The notes below the pieces were generated by a model. The model did not search any database, was not told where the DNA came from, and worked only from the letters and a program-made list of their open reading frames with translations. A stretch of 64,000 nt of DNA from Synchiropus splendidus (Eukaryota > Chordata > Actinopteri > Syngnathiformes > Callionymidae), in contig NC_071340.1 in assembly GCF_027744825.2 (NCBI RefSeq), positions 1,557,501 to 1,621,500 on the forward strand, given 5' to 3'. Below, in pieces: positions 47,567 through 60,940 of the stretch. How positions within the stretch are numbered: position 1 is the first letter of the stretch; each line of letters starts with the position of its first letter. Both the position numbers and the translations under genes were made by a program.

Positions 47567-50500
47567 TGAGCTGTCTGAAGTGTTTTTCCAAAGTTATCAA
47601 TATTTTTATGTTTGGCGTTCCGGAATCGACCTTATCTCAGGCTGAAAACGCGTTTCCTGCATTGTGGCATCACTTTGTAGGGAAGCTTCAGATCATGAAA
47701 TTTTCACCTCCCACTGTAGCAGAAAGGGTCTTTCTAGTAGTTGCACATCAAATCTAAGCTGTCTGAAGTGTTTTTCCAAAGTTATCAACATTTTTATGTT
47801 TGGCGTTCTGGAAACCACCTTATCTCAGGCTGAAAACACGTTTTCTGCATTGTGCCATAACTTTGCAGGGAAGCTTCAGAACATGAAATTTTCACCTCCC
47901 ACTATAGCAGAAAGGGTCTTTCTAGTAGTTGCACATCAAATCTAACCTGTCTGAAGTGTTTTTCCAAAGTTATCAACATTTTTATGTTTGGCGTACTGGA
48001 ACCCACCTTATCTCAGGCTGAAAACGCGTTTTCTGCATTGTGCCATAACTTTGCAGGGAGACTTCAGAACATGAAATTTTCTCCTCCCACTATAGCAGAA
48101 AGGGTATTTCTAGTAGTTGCACATCAAATCTAAGCTGTCTGAAGTGTATTTCCAAAGTTATCAACATTTTTATGTTTGGCGTTCTGGTACCCACCTTATC
48201 TCAGGCGGAAAACGCGTTTTCTGCATTGTGCCATAACTTTGCAGGGAAGCTTTAGAACATGAAATTTTCACCTCCCACTAGAGCAGAAAGGGTATTTCTA
48301 GTAGTTGCACATCACATCTAAGCTGTCTGTAGAGTTTTTCCTGAGTTATCAACATTTTTATGTTTGGCGTTCTGAAATCAACCTCATCTCAGGCTGAAAA
48401 CGCGTTTTACGCATTGTGCCATAACTTTGCAGGGAAGCTTCAGAACATGATATTTTCACCTCCCACTATAGCAGAAAGGGCCTTTCTCGTAGTTGCACAT
48501 CAAATCTAAGCTGTCTGAAGTGTTTTTCGAAAGTTTTCAACATTTTTATGTTTGGTGTTCCTGAATCGACCTTATCTCAGGCCAAAAACGCGTTTCCTGC
48601 ATTGTGCCATAACTTTGCAGGGAAGCTTCAGAACATGAAAATTTCACCTCCCACTATAGCAGAAAGGGTCTTTCGAGTAGGTGCACATCAAATCAAAGCT
48701 GTTTGAAGTGTTTTTCCAAAGTTATCAACACTTTTATGTTTGGCGTTCCGGAATCGACCTTATCTCAGGCTGAAAACACGATTTACGCATTCTGCCATAA
48801 CTTTGCAGGGAAGCTTTAGAACATGAAATTTTCATATCCCACTATAGAAGAAAGGGTCTTTCTAGTAGTCTCACATCAAATCTAAGCTGTCTGAAGTGTT
48901 TTTCCAAAGTTATCAACATTTTTATGTTTGGCGTTTCGGAATCGACCTTATCTCCGGCTGAAAACGCGTTTTCTGCATTGTGCCATAACTTTGCAGGTAA
49001 GCTTTAGAACATGAAATTTTCACCTCCCACTAGAGCAGAAAGGGTATTTCTAGTAGTTGCACATCAAATCTAAGCTGTCTGTAGAGTTTTTCCTGAGTTA
49101 TCAACATTTTTATGTTTGGCGTTCTGAAATCAACCTCATCTCAGGCTGAAAACGCGTTTCAAGCATTGTGCCATAACTTTGCAGGGAAGCTTTAGAACAT
49201 GAAATTTTCACCTCCCACTAGAGCAGAAAGGGTCTTTCTAGTTGTTGCACATCAAATCTAAGCTGTCTGAAGTATTTTTCCAAAGTTATCAACATTTTTA
49301 TGTTTGGCGTTCTGGAACCCACCTTATCTCTGGCTGAAAACGCGTTTTCTGCATTGTGCCATTACTTTGCAGGGAAGCTTCAGAACATGAAATTTTAACA
49401 TCCCACTATAGCAGAAAGGGTCTTTCTAGTAGTTGCACATCAAATATAAGCTGTCTGAAGTGTTTTTCCAAAGTTATCAACATTCTTATGTTTGGCGTCC
49501 CGGAATCAACCTTATCTCAGGCTGAAAACGCGTTTTCTGCATTGTGCCATAACTTTGCAGGGAAGCTTTAGAACATGAAATTTTCAGCTCCCGCTAGAGC
49601 TGAAAGGGTATTTCTAGGAGTTGCACATCAAATCTTAGCTGTCTGAAGTGTTTTTCCAAAGTTCTCAACATTTTTATGTTTGGCGTTCTGAAATCAACCT
49701 CATCTCAGGCTGAAAACGCGTTTTACGCATTGTGCAATAACTTTGCAGGGAAGCTTCAGAAAATGAAATTTTAACCTCCCACTATAGCAGAAAGGGTCTT
49801 TCTAGTAGTTGCACATCAAATCTAAGCTGTCTGAAGTGTTTTTCCAAAGTTATCAACATTCTTATGTTTGGCGTCCCGGAATCAACCTTATCTCAGGCTG
49901 AAAACGCGTTTTACGCATTGTGCCATAACTTTGCAGGGAAGCTTCAGAACATGAAATGTTCGCCTCCCACTATAGCAGACAGGGTCTTTCTTGTAGTTGC
50001 ACATCAAATCTAAGCTGTCTGAAGTGTTTTTCGAAAGTTTTCAACATTTTTATGTTTGGTGTTGCTGAATCGACCTTATCTCAGCCCGAAAACGCGTTTT
50101 CTGCATTGTGCCATAACTTTGCAGGGAAGCTTCAGAACATGAAAATTTCACCTCCCACTATAGCAGAAAGGGTCTTTCGAGTAGGTGCACATCAAATCAA
50201 AGCTGTTTGAAGTGTTTTTCCAAAGTTATCAACACTTTTATGTTTGGCGTTCCGGAATCAACCTTATCTCAGGCTGAAAACACGAGTTACGCATTCTGCC
50301 ATAACTTTGCAGGGAAGCTTTAGAACATGAAATTTTCACCTCCCACTAGAGCAGAAAGGGTCTTTCTAGTTGTTGCACATCAAATCTAAGCTGTCTGAAG
50401 TATTTTTCCAAAGTTATCAACATTTTTATGTTTGGCGTTCTGGAACCCACCTTATCTCTGGCTGAAAACGCGTTTTCTGCATTGTGCCATTACTTTGCAG

Positions 50501-52522
50501 GGAAGCTTCAGAACATGAAAATTTCACCTCCCACTATAGCAGAAAGGGTCTTTCGAGTAGGTGCACATCAAATCAAAGCTGTCTGAAGTGTTTATCCAAA
50601 GTTATCAACATTTTTATGTTTGGCGCTCCGGAATCGACCTAATCTCAGGCTGAAAACGTGTTTTCTGCATTGTGCCATAACTTTGCAGGGAAGCTTCAGA
50701 ACATGAAATTTTAACCTCCCACCATAGCAGAATGGGTCTTTCTAGTAGTTGCACATCAAATCTAAGCTGTCTGAAGTGTTTTTCTAAAGTTATCAACATT
50801 CTTATGTTTGCCGTTCCGGAATCAACCTTATCTCAGGCTGAAAACGCGTTTCCTGCATTGTGGCATAACTTTGTAGGGAAGCTTCAGAACATGAAATTTT
50901 CACCTCCACTGTAGCAGAAAGGGTCAGTAGTTGCACATCAAATCTAAGCTGTCTGAAGTGTTTTTCGAAAGTTTTCAACATTTTTATGTTTGGTGTTCCT
51001 GAATCGACCTTATCTCAGCCCGAAAACGCGTTTTCTGCATTGTGCCATAACTTTGCAGGGAAGGTTCAGAACATGAAAATTTCACCTCCCACTATAGCAG
51101 AAAGGATCTTTCTAGTAGTTGCACATCAAATCTAAGCTGTTTGAAGTGTTTTTCCAAAGTTATCAACACTTTTATGTTTGGCGTTCCGGAATCGACCTCA
51201 TCTCAGGCTGAAAACGTGTTTCACGCATTGTGCCATAACTTTGCAGGGAAGCTTCAGAACATGAAATTTTAACATCCCACTATAGCAGAAAGGGTCTTTC
51301 TCGTAGTTGCACATCAAATCTAAGCTGTCTGAAGTGTTTTTCTAAAGTTATCAACAATCTTATGTTTGGCGTTCCGGAATCAACCTTATCTCAGGCTGAA
51401 AACAGGTTTTCTGCATTGTGCCATAACTTTGCAGGGAAGCTTTAAAACATGAAATTTTCACCTCCCACTAGAGCAGAAAGGGTCTTTCTAGTAGTTGCAC
51501 ATCAAATCTAAGCTGTCTGAAGTGTTTTTCCAAAGTTATAAACATTTTTATGTTTGGCGTTCTGGAAACCACCTTATCTCAGGCTGAAAACAGGTTTTCT
51601 GCATTGTGCCATAACTTTGCAGGGAAGCTTCAGAACATGAAATTTTAACATCCCACTATAGCTGAAAGGGTATTTCTAGGAGTTGCACATCAAATCTTAG
51701 CTGTCTGAAGTGTTTTTCCAAAGTTCTCAACATTTTTATGTTTGGCGTTCTGAAATCAACCTCATCTCAGCCTGAAAACGCGTTTCAAGCATTGTGCGAT
51801 AACTTTGCAGGGAAGCTTCAGAAAATGAAATTTTAACCTCCCACTATAGCAGAAAGGGTCTTTCTAGTAGTTGCACATCAAATCTAAGCTGTCTGAAGTG
51901 TTTTTCCAAAGTTATCGACATTCTTATGTTTGGCGTCCCGGAATCAACCTTATCTCAGGCTGAAAACGCGTTTTACGCATTGTGCCATAACTTTGCAGGG
52001 AAGCTTCAGAACATGAAATGTTCGCCTCCCACTATAGCAGACAGGGTCTTTCTTGTAGTTGCACATCAAATCTAAGCTGTCTGAAGTGTTTTTCGAAAGT
52101 TTTCAACATTTTTATGTTTGGTGTTGCTGAATCGACCTTATCTCAGCCCGAAAACGCGTTTTCTGCATTGTGCCATAACTTTTCAGGGAAGCTTCACAAC
52201 ATCAAATTTTCAACTCCCAATATAGCAGAAAGGGTCTTTCTAGTAGTTGCACATCAAATCTAAGCTGTCTGAAATGTTTTTCCAAAGTTATCAATATTTT
52301 TATGTTTGGCGTTCCAGAATCGACCTTATCTCAGGCTGAAAACGCGTTTCCTGCATTGTGGCATAACTTTGTAGGGAAGCTTCAGAACATGAAATGTTCA
52401 CCTCCCACTGTAGCAGAAAGGGTCTTTCTAGTAGTTGCACATCAAATCTAAGCTGTCTGAAGTGTTTTTCGAAAGTTTTCAACATTTTTATATTTGGTGT
52501 TCCTGAATCGACCTTATCTCAG
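47567..52522 (+). repeat. Satellite array, mixed monomers with a 2,062-bp offset repeat
   Basis: Most monomers are types also seen at 35-39 kb (CTGTAGAGTTTTTCCTGAG, GTAGTCTCACATC, TTCTGAAATC). The stretch 49597-50122 recurs at 51659-52184 at an offset of 2,062 bp, marked by GCTGAAAGGGTATTTCTAGG, GGCGTCCCGG and GGTGTTGCTGAATCG. One monomer near 50905-50930 has lost about 6 bp in two places (CACCTCCACTG, GGGTCAGTAGTTG). No gene is visible. Confidence 0.85.
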
Positions 52523-54024
52523 GCCGAAAACGCGTTTTCTGCATTGTGCCATAACTTTACAGGGAAGCTTTAGAACATGAAATTTTCATATCCCACTATA
52601 GCAGAAAGGGTCTTTCTAGTAGTCTCACATCAAATCTAAGCTGTCTGAAGTGTTTTTCCAAAGTTATCAACATTTTTATGTTTGGCGTTCTGGAACCCAC
52701 CTAATCTCAGGCTGAAAACGCGTTTTCTGCATTGTGCCATAACTTTGCAGCGAAGCTTCACAACATGAAAATTTCACCTTCCACAATAGCAGAAATGGTC
52801 TTTCTAGTAGTTGCACATCAAATCTAAGCTGTCTGAAGTGTTTTTCCAAAGTTATCAACATTTTTATGTTTGGCGTTCTGGAACCCACCTTATCTCAGGC
52901 TAAAAACGCGTTTTCTGAATTGTGCCATAACTTTGCAGGGAGACTTCAGGACATGACATTTTCTCCTCCCACTATAGCAGAAGGGTTTTTTTAGTAGTTG
53001 CACATCAAATCTAAGTTGTCTGAAGTGTTTTTCCAAAGTTATCAACATTCTTATGTTTGGCGTTCTGGAACCCACCTTATTTCAGCCTGAAAACGCGTTT
53101 TACATATTTTGCCATAACTTTGAGGGAAGCTTCAGAACATGAAATTTTAACATCCCACTATAGCAGAAAGGGTCTTTCTAGTAGTTGCAGAGCAAATCTA
53201 AGCTGTCTGAAGTGTTTTTCCAAAGTTATCAACATTTTTATGTTTGGCGTTCTGGAACCCACCTTATCTCAGGCTGAAAACGCGTTTTCTGAATTGTGCC
53301 ATAACTTTGCAGGGAGACTTCAGGACATGAAATTTTCTCCTCCCACTATAGCAGAATGGGTCTTTCTAGTAGTTGCACATCAAATCTTGCTGTCTGAAGT
53401 GTTTTTCCAAAGTTCTCAACATTTTTATGTTTGGCGTTCTGAAATCAACCTCATCTCAGGCTGAAAACGCGTTTTACGCATTGTGCCATAACTTTGCAGG
53501 GAAGCTTCAGAAAGTGAAATTTCAACCTCCCACTATAGCAGAAAGGGTCTTTCTAGTAGTTGCACATCAAATCTAAGCTGTCTTGAAGTGTTTTTCTAAA
53601 GTTATCAACATTTTTATGTTTGGCGTTCCGGAACCCACCTTATCTCTGCCTGAAAACGCGTTTTACATATTTTGCCATAACTTTGCAGGGAAGCTTAAGA
53701 ACATGAAATTTTAACATCCCACTATAGCAGAAAGGGTCTTTCTAGTAGTTGCACATCAAATCTAAGCTGTCTGAAGTGTTTTTCCAAAGTTATCAACATT
53801 CTTATGTTTGGCGTTCCGGAATCAACCTTATCTCAGGCTGAAAACGCGTTTTACGCATTGCGCCATAACTTTGCAGGGAAGCTTCAGAACATGAAATGTT
53901 CGCCTCCCACTATAGCAGATAGGGACTTTCTAGTAGGTGCACATCAAATCTAAGCTGTCTGAAGTGTTTTTCCAAAGTTATCAACATTTTTATGTTTGCC
54001 GTTCCGGAACCCCCCTTATCTCAG
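52523..54024 (+). repeat. Perfect 1,502-bp 8-monomer tandem duplication, copy 1
   Basis: Line-by-line comparison of 52523-54057 with 54025-55559 (offset 1,502) shows no mismatch by eye. The unit is 8 x 188 - 2 and has private markers: GCAGCGAAGCTTCACAAC, CACCTTCCACAATAG, AGAAGGGTTTTTTTAG, CTTTGAGGGAAGC, GTTGCAGAGCAAATC, CAAATCTTGCTGTC and GCATTGCGCC. Any reading frame inside is duplicated too, including a 135-codon frame at 53057-53464, which I take as chance. Confidence 0.92.
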
Positions 54025-55559
54025 GCTGAAAACGCGTTTTCTGCATTGTGCCATAACTTTACAGGGAAGCTTTAGAACATGAAATTTTCATATCCCACTA
54101 TAGCAGAAAGGGTCTTTCTAGTAGTCTCACATCAAATCTAAGCTGTCTGAAGTGTTTTTCCAAAGTTATCAACATTTTTATGTTTGGCGTTCTGGAACCC
54201 ACCTAATCTCAGGCTGAAAACGCGTTTTCTGCATTGTGCCATAACTTTGCAGCGAAGCTTCACAACATGAAAATTTCACCTTCCACAATAGCAGAAATGG
54301 TCTTTCTAGTAGTTGCACATCAAATCTAAGCTGTCTGAAGTGTTTTTCCAAAGTTATCAACATTTTTATGTTTGGCGTTCTGGAACCCACCTTATCTCAG
54401 GCTAAAAACGCGTTTTCTGAATTGTGCCATAACTTTGCAGGGAGACTTCAGGACATGACATTTTCTCCTCCCACTATAGCAGAAGGGTTTTTTTAGTAGT
54501 TGCACATCAAATCTAAGTTGTCTGAAGTGTTTTTCCAAAGTTATCAACATTCTTATGTTTGGCGTTCTGGAACCCACCTTATTTCAGCCTGAAAACGCGT
54601 TTTACATATTTTGCCATAACTTTGAGGGAAGCTTCAGAACATGAAATTTTAACATCCCACTATAGCAGAAAGGGTCTTTCTAGTAGTTGCAGAGCAAATC
54701 TAAGCTGTCTGAAGTGTTTTTCCAAAGTTATCAACATTTTTATGTTTGGCGTTCTGGAACCCACCTTATCTCAGGCTGAAAACGCGTTTTCTGAATTGTG
54801 CCATAACTTTGCAGGGAGACTTCAGGACATGAAATTTTCTCCTCCCACTATAGCAGAATGGGTCTTTCTAGTAGTTGCACATCAAATCTTGCTGTCTGAA
54901 GTGTTTTTCCAAAGTTCTCAACATTTTTATGTTTGGCGTTCTGAAATCAACCTCATCTCAGGCTGAAAACGCGTTTTACGCATTGTGCCATAACTTTGCA
55001 GGGAAGCTTCAGAAAGTGAAATTTCAACCTCCCACTATAGCAGAAAGGGTCTTTCTAGTAGTTGCACATCAAATCTAAGCTGTCTTGAAGTGTTTTTCTA
55101 AAGTTATCAACATTTTTATGTTTGGCGTTCCGGAACCCACCTTATCTCTGCCTGAAAACGCGTTTTACATATTTTGCCATAACTTTGCAGGGAAGCTTAA
55201 GAACATGAAATTTTAACATCCCACTATAGCAGAAAGGGTCTTTCTAGTAGTTGCACATCAAATCTAAGCTGTCTGAAGTGTTTTTCCAAAGTTATCAACA
55301 TTCTTATGTTTGGCGTTCCGGAATCAACCTTATCTCAGGCTGAAAACGCGTTTTACGCATTGCGCCATAACTTTGCAGGGAAGCTTCAGAACATGAAATG
55401 TTCGCCTCCCACTATAGCAGATAGGGACTTTCTAGTAGGTGCACATCAAATCTAAGCTGTCTGAAGTGTTTTTCCAAAGTTATCAACATTTTTATGTTTG
55501 CCGTTCCGGAACCCCCCTTATCTCAGGCTGAAAACGCGTTTTCTGCATTGTGCCATAAC
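54025..55559 (+). repeat. Perfect 1,502-bp 8-monomer tandem duplication, copy 2
   Basis: This is the second copy, identical to copy 1 as far as I can read. It extends about 33 bp past one unit before diverging (CTTTGCAGGGAAGCTTCAGG at 55560 against CTTTACAGGGAAGCTTTAG at 54058). The left limit is set by GGCCGAAAAC at 52520 versus GGCTGAAAAC at 54022. It is either a very recent unequal crossover or an assembly duplication. Confidence 0.92.
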
Positions 55560-58500
55560 TTTGCAGGGAAGCTTCAGGACATGAAATTTTCACCTCCCAC
55601 TATAGCAGAAAGGGTCTTTCTGGTAGTTTCACATCAAATCTAAGCTGTCTGAAGTGTTTTTCCAAAGTTATCACCATTTTTTTGTTTGGCGTTCCGGAAT
55701 CGACCTTATCTCAGGCTGAAAACGCGTTTTACGCATTGTGCCATAACTTTGCAGGGAAGCTTCAAAACATGACATTTTCACTTCCCACAATAGCCAAAAG
55801 GGTCTTTCTAGTAGTTGCACATCATATCTAAGCTGTCAGAAGTGTTTTTCCAAAGTTATCAACATTTTTATGTTTGGCGTTCCGGAACCCACCTTATCTC
55901 AGGCTGAAAACAGGTTTTCTGCATTGTGCCATAACTTTGCAGGGAAGCTTCAGAACATGAAATTTTCACGTCCCTCTATAGCAGAAAGGGTCTTTCTAGT
56001 AGTTGCACATCAAATCTAAGCTGTCTGAAGTATTTTTCGAAAGTTATCAACATTTTTATGTTTGGCGTTCCAGAATCGACATTTTCTCAGGCTGAAAACG
56101 CATTGTCTGCATTGTGCCATAACTTTGCATGGAAGCTTCCGAACATGAAATTTTAACCTCCCACTATAGCAGAAAGGGTCTTTCTAGTAGTTGCACAACA
56201 AATCTAAGCTGTCTGATGTGATTTTCCAAAGTTATCAACATTTTTATGTTTGGCGTTTCGGAATCGATCTTATCTTAGGCTGAAAACGCGTTTTACGCAT
56301 TGTGCAATAACTTTGCAGGGAAGCTTCAGAACATGAAATGTTCACCTCCCACTATAGCAGAAAGGGTCTTTCTAGTCGTTGCACATCAAATCTAAGCTGT
56401 CTGAAGTTTTTTTCCAAGGTTATCAACATTTTTATGTTTGGCGTTCCGGAATCGACCTTATCTCAAGCTGAAAACGCGTTTTCTGCATTGTGCCATAACT
56501 TTGCAGGGAAGCTTCAGAACATGAAATGTTCACCTCCCACTATAGCAGAAAGGGTCTTTCCAGTAGTTGCACATCAAATCTAAGCTGTCTGAAGTGTTTT
56601 TCGAAAGTAATCAACATTTTCATGTTTGCCGTTCCGGAATCGACCTTATGTTAGGCTGAAAACGCGTTTTACACATTGTGCAATAACTTTGCAGGGAAGC
56701 TTCAGAACATGAAATGTTCACATCCCACTATAGGAGAAAGGGTCTTTCTAGTAGTTGCACATCAAATCTAAGCTGTCTGAAGTATTTTTCGAAAGTTATC
56801 AACATTTTTATGTTTGGCGATCCAGAATCGACATTATCTCAGGCTGAAAACGCGTTGTCTGCATTGTGCCATAACTTTGCATGGAAGCTTCCGAACATGA
56901 AATTTTAACCTCCCACTATAGCAGAAAGGGTCTTTCTAGTAGTTGCACAACAAATCTAAGCTGTCTGATGTGTTTTTCCAAAGTTATCAACATTTTTATG
57001 TTTGGCGTTTCGGAATCGACCTTATCTTAGGCTGAAAACGAGTTTTACGCATTGTGCAATAACTTTGCAGGGAAGCTTCAGTACATGAAATGTTCACCTC
57101 CCACTATAGCAGAAAGGGTCTTTCTAGTAGTTGCACATCAAATCTAAGCTGTCTGAAGTGTTTTTCGAAAGTTTTCAACATTTTTATGTTTGGTGTTCCT
57201 GAATCGACCTTTTCTCAGGCTGAAAACGCGTTTTCTGCATTGTGCCATAACTTTGCTGGGAATCTTTAGAACATGAAATTTTCACCTCCCACTACAGCAT
57301 AAAGGGTCTTTCCTGTAGTTGCACATCAAATCTAAGCTGTCTGAAGTGTTTTTCCAAAGTTATCAACATTTTTATGTTTGGCGTTCCGGAACCCACCTCA
57401 TCTCAAGCTGAAAACGCGTTTTCTGCATTGTGCCATAACTTTGCAGGGAAGCTTCAGAACATGAAAAGTTCACCTCCCACTATAGCAGAAAGGGTCTTTC
57501 TCGTAGTTGCACATCAAATCTAAGCTGTCTGAAGTTTTTTTCCAAGGTTATCAACATTTTTATGATTGGCGTTCCGGAATCGACCTTATCTAAAGCTGAA
57601 AACGCGTTTTCTGCATTGTGCCATAAATTTGCAGGGAAGCTTCAGAACATGAAAAGTTCACCTCCCACTATAGCAGAAAGGGTCTTTCGAGTAGTTGCAC
57701 ATCAAATCTAAGCTGCCTGAAGTGTTTTTCCAAAGTTATCAACATTTTTATGTTTGGCGTTCCGTAACCCACCTTATCTCAAGCTGAATACGCGTTTTCT
57801 GCATTGTGCCATAACTTTGCAGGGAAGCTTCAGAACATGAAATGTTCACCTCCCACTATAGCAGAAAGGGTCTTTCGAGTAGTTGCACATCAAATCTAAG
57901 CTGTCTGAAGTGTTTTTCCAAAATTATCAACATTTTTATGTTTGGCGTTCCGGAGTCGACCTTATCTCAGGATGAAAAATCGTTTTCTGCATTGTCCCAT
58001 AACTTTGCAGGGAAGCTTCAGAACATGAAATGTTCACCTCCCACTATACCAGAAAGGGTCTTTCTCGTAGTTGCACATCAAATCTAAGCTGTCTGAAGTG
58101 TTTTTCGAAAGTTTTCAACATTTTTATGTTTGGTGTTCCTGAATCGACCTTATCTCAGGCTGAAAACGCGTTTCCTGCATTGTGCCATAACTTTGCAAGG
58201 AATCTTCAGAACATGAAATTTTCACCTCCCACTACAGCAGAAAGGGTCTTTCTAGTAGTTGCGCATCAAATCTAAGCTGTCTGAAATGTTTTTCCAAAGT
58301 TATCAACATTTTTACGTTTGGCGTTCCAGAATCGACCTTATCTCAGGCTGAAAACGCGTTGTCTGCATTGTGCCATAACTTTGCAGGGACGCTTCAGAAC
58401 ATGAAATGTTCACCTCCCACTATAGCAGAAAAGGTCTTTCTAGTAGTTGCACATCAAATATAAGCTGTCTGAAGTGTTTTTCCAAAGTTATGAACATTTT

Positions 58501-60940
58501 CATGTTTGGCGTTCGGGAATCAACCTTATCTCAGGCTGAAAAGGCGTTTTCTGCATTGTGCCATAACTTTGCAGGGAAGCTTCAGAACATGAAATTTTCA
58601 CTTCCCACTATAGCAGAAAGGGTCTTTCTAGTAGTTGCACATCAAATCTAAGCTGTCTGAAGTGTTTTTCCAAAGTTATCAACATTTTTATGATTGGCGT
58701 TTCGGAATCGACCTTATCTCCGGCTGAAAACGCGTTTTCTGCATTGTGCCATAACTTTGCAGGGAAGCTTCAGAACATGAAATTTTCACCTCCCACTATA
58801 GCAGAAAGGGTCTTTCTAGTAGTTGCACATCAAATCTAAGCTGTCTTGAAGTGTTTTTCTAAAGTTATCAACATTTTTATGTTTGGCGTTCTGGAACCCA
58901 CCTTATCTCAGGCTGAAAACGCGTTTTCTGCATTGTGCCATAATTTTGCAGGGAGACTTCAGAACATGAAATTTTCTCCTCCCACTATAGCAGAAAGGGT
59001 ATTTCTAGTAGTTGCACATCAAATCTAAGTTGTCTGAAGTGTTTTTCCAAAGTTATCAACATTTTCATGTTTGGCGTTCCGGAACCCACCTTATTTCAGC
59101 CTGAAAACGCGTTTTACATATTTTGCCATATCTTTGAGGGAAGCTTCAGAACATGAAATTTTAACATCCCACTATAGCAGAAAGGGTATTTCTAGTAGTT
59201 GCACATCAAATCTAAGTTGTCTGAAGTGTTTTTCCAAAGTTATCAATATTCTTATGTTTGGCGTTCCGGAACCCACCTTATCTCAGCCTGAAAACGCGTT
59301 TTACATATATTGCCATAACTTTGAGGGAAGCTTCAGAACATGACATTTTAACATCCCACTATAGCAGAAAGGGTCTTTCTAGTACTTGCACATCAAATCT
59401 AAGCTGTCTGAAGTGTTTTTCCAAAGTTATCAACATTCTTATGTTTGGCGTTCCGGAATCGACCTTATCTCAGGCTGAAAACGCGTTTCCTGCATTGTGG
59501 CATAACTTTGCAGGGAAGCTTCAGAACATGAAATTTTCACCTCCCACTGTAGCAGAAAGGGTCTGTCTAGTAGTTGCACATCAAATCTAAGCTGTCTGAA
59601 GTGTTTTTCCAAAGTTATCAACATTTTTATGATGGCGTTCTGGAACCCACCTTATCTCAGGCTGAAAACGCGTTTTTTGCATTGTGCCATAACTTTGCAG
59701 GGAGACTTCAAAACATGAATTTTTCTCCTCCCACTACAGCAGAAAGGGTATTTCTTGTAGTTGCACATCAAATCTAAGCTGTCTGAAGTGTATTTCCAAA
59801 GTCATCAACATTTTTATGTTTGGCGTTCTGGAATCAACCTCATCTCAGGCTGAAAACGCTTTTAACGCATTGTGCCATAACTTTGCAGGGAAGCTTCAGA
59901 ACATGATATTTTCACCTCCCACTATAGCAGAAAGGGTCTTTCTCGTAGTTGCACATCAAATCTAAGCTGTCTGTAAAGTTTTTCCTGAGTTATCAACATT
60001 TTTATGTTTGGCGTTCCGGAATCGACCTTATCTCAGGCTGAAAACGCGTTTTCTACATCGTGCCATAACTTTGCAGGGAATCTTCAGAACATGAAATTTT
60101 CACCTCCCACTACAGCAGAAAGGATTTTTCTAGTAGTTGCACATCAAATCTAAGCTGTCTGAAGTGTTTTTCGAAAGTTAACAACATTTATATGTTTGGC
60201 GTTCCGGAATCGACCTTATCTCATGATGAAAAATCATTTTATGCATTGTCCCATAACTTTGCAGGGAAGCTTCAGAACATGAAATTTTGACCTCCCAATA
60301 TAGCAGAAAGGGTCTTTCTAGTAGATGCACATCGAATCTAAGCTGACTGAAGTGTTTTTCGAAAGTTATCAACATTTTTATGTTTGGCGTTCCGGAACCC
60401 TCCTTATCTCTAGCTGAAAACGCGTTTTCTGCATCGTGCCATAACTTTGCAGGGAAGCTTCAGAACATGAAATGTTCACCTCCGACTATAGCAGAAAGGG
60501 TTTTTCTAGTAGTTGCACATCAAATCTAAGCTGTCTGAAGTGTTTTTCCAAAGTTATCAACATTTTATGTATGGCGTTCCGGAACCCACCTTATCTCAGG
60601 CTGAAAACAGGTTTTCTGCATTGTGCCATAACTTTGCAGGGAAGCTTCAGAACATGAAATTTTCACGCCCCACTATAGCAGAAAGGGTCTTTCTAGTAGT
60701 TGCACATCAAATCAAAGCTGTCTGTAGCGTTTTTCGAAAGTTATCAATATTTTTATGTTTGGCGTTCCGGAATCGACCTTATCTCAGGATGAAAAATCGT
60801 TTTCTGCATTGTCCCATAACTTTGCAGGGAAGCTTCAGAACATGAAATGTTCACCTCCCACTATAGCAGAAAGGGTCTTTCTAGTAGTTGCACATCAAAT
60901 CTAAGCTGTTTGAATTGTTTTTCCAAAGTTATCAACATTT
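55560..60940 (+). repeat. Satellite array, mixed monomers with a 752-bp 4-mer repeat
   Basis: Monomers are mostly of the TTTTCA or GTTCACC type. The stretch 56010-56400 recurs at 56762-57152 at exactly 752 bp (4 x 188), marked by GAAGTATTTTTCGAAAG, GCATGGAAGCTTCCGAAC and GCACAACAAATC. A rare form GAAGTTTTTTTCCAAGG appears near 56405 and 57533. Single-base losses occur near 59128 and 59330 (CTTTGAGGG) and in TTATGATGGCG near 59630. No gene or foreign insert is visible. Confidence 0.88.
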
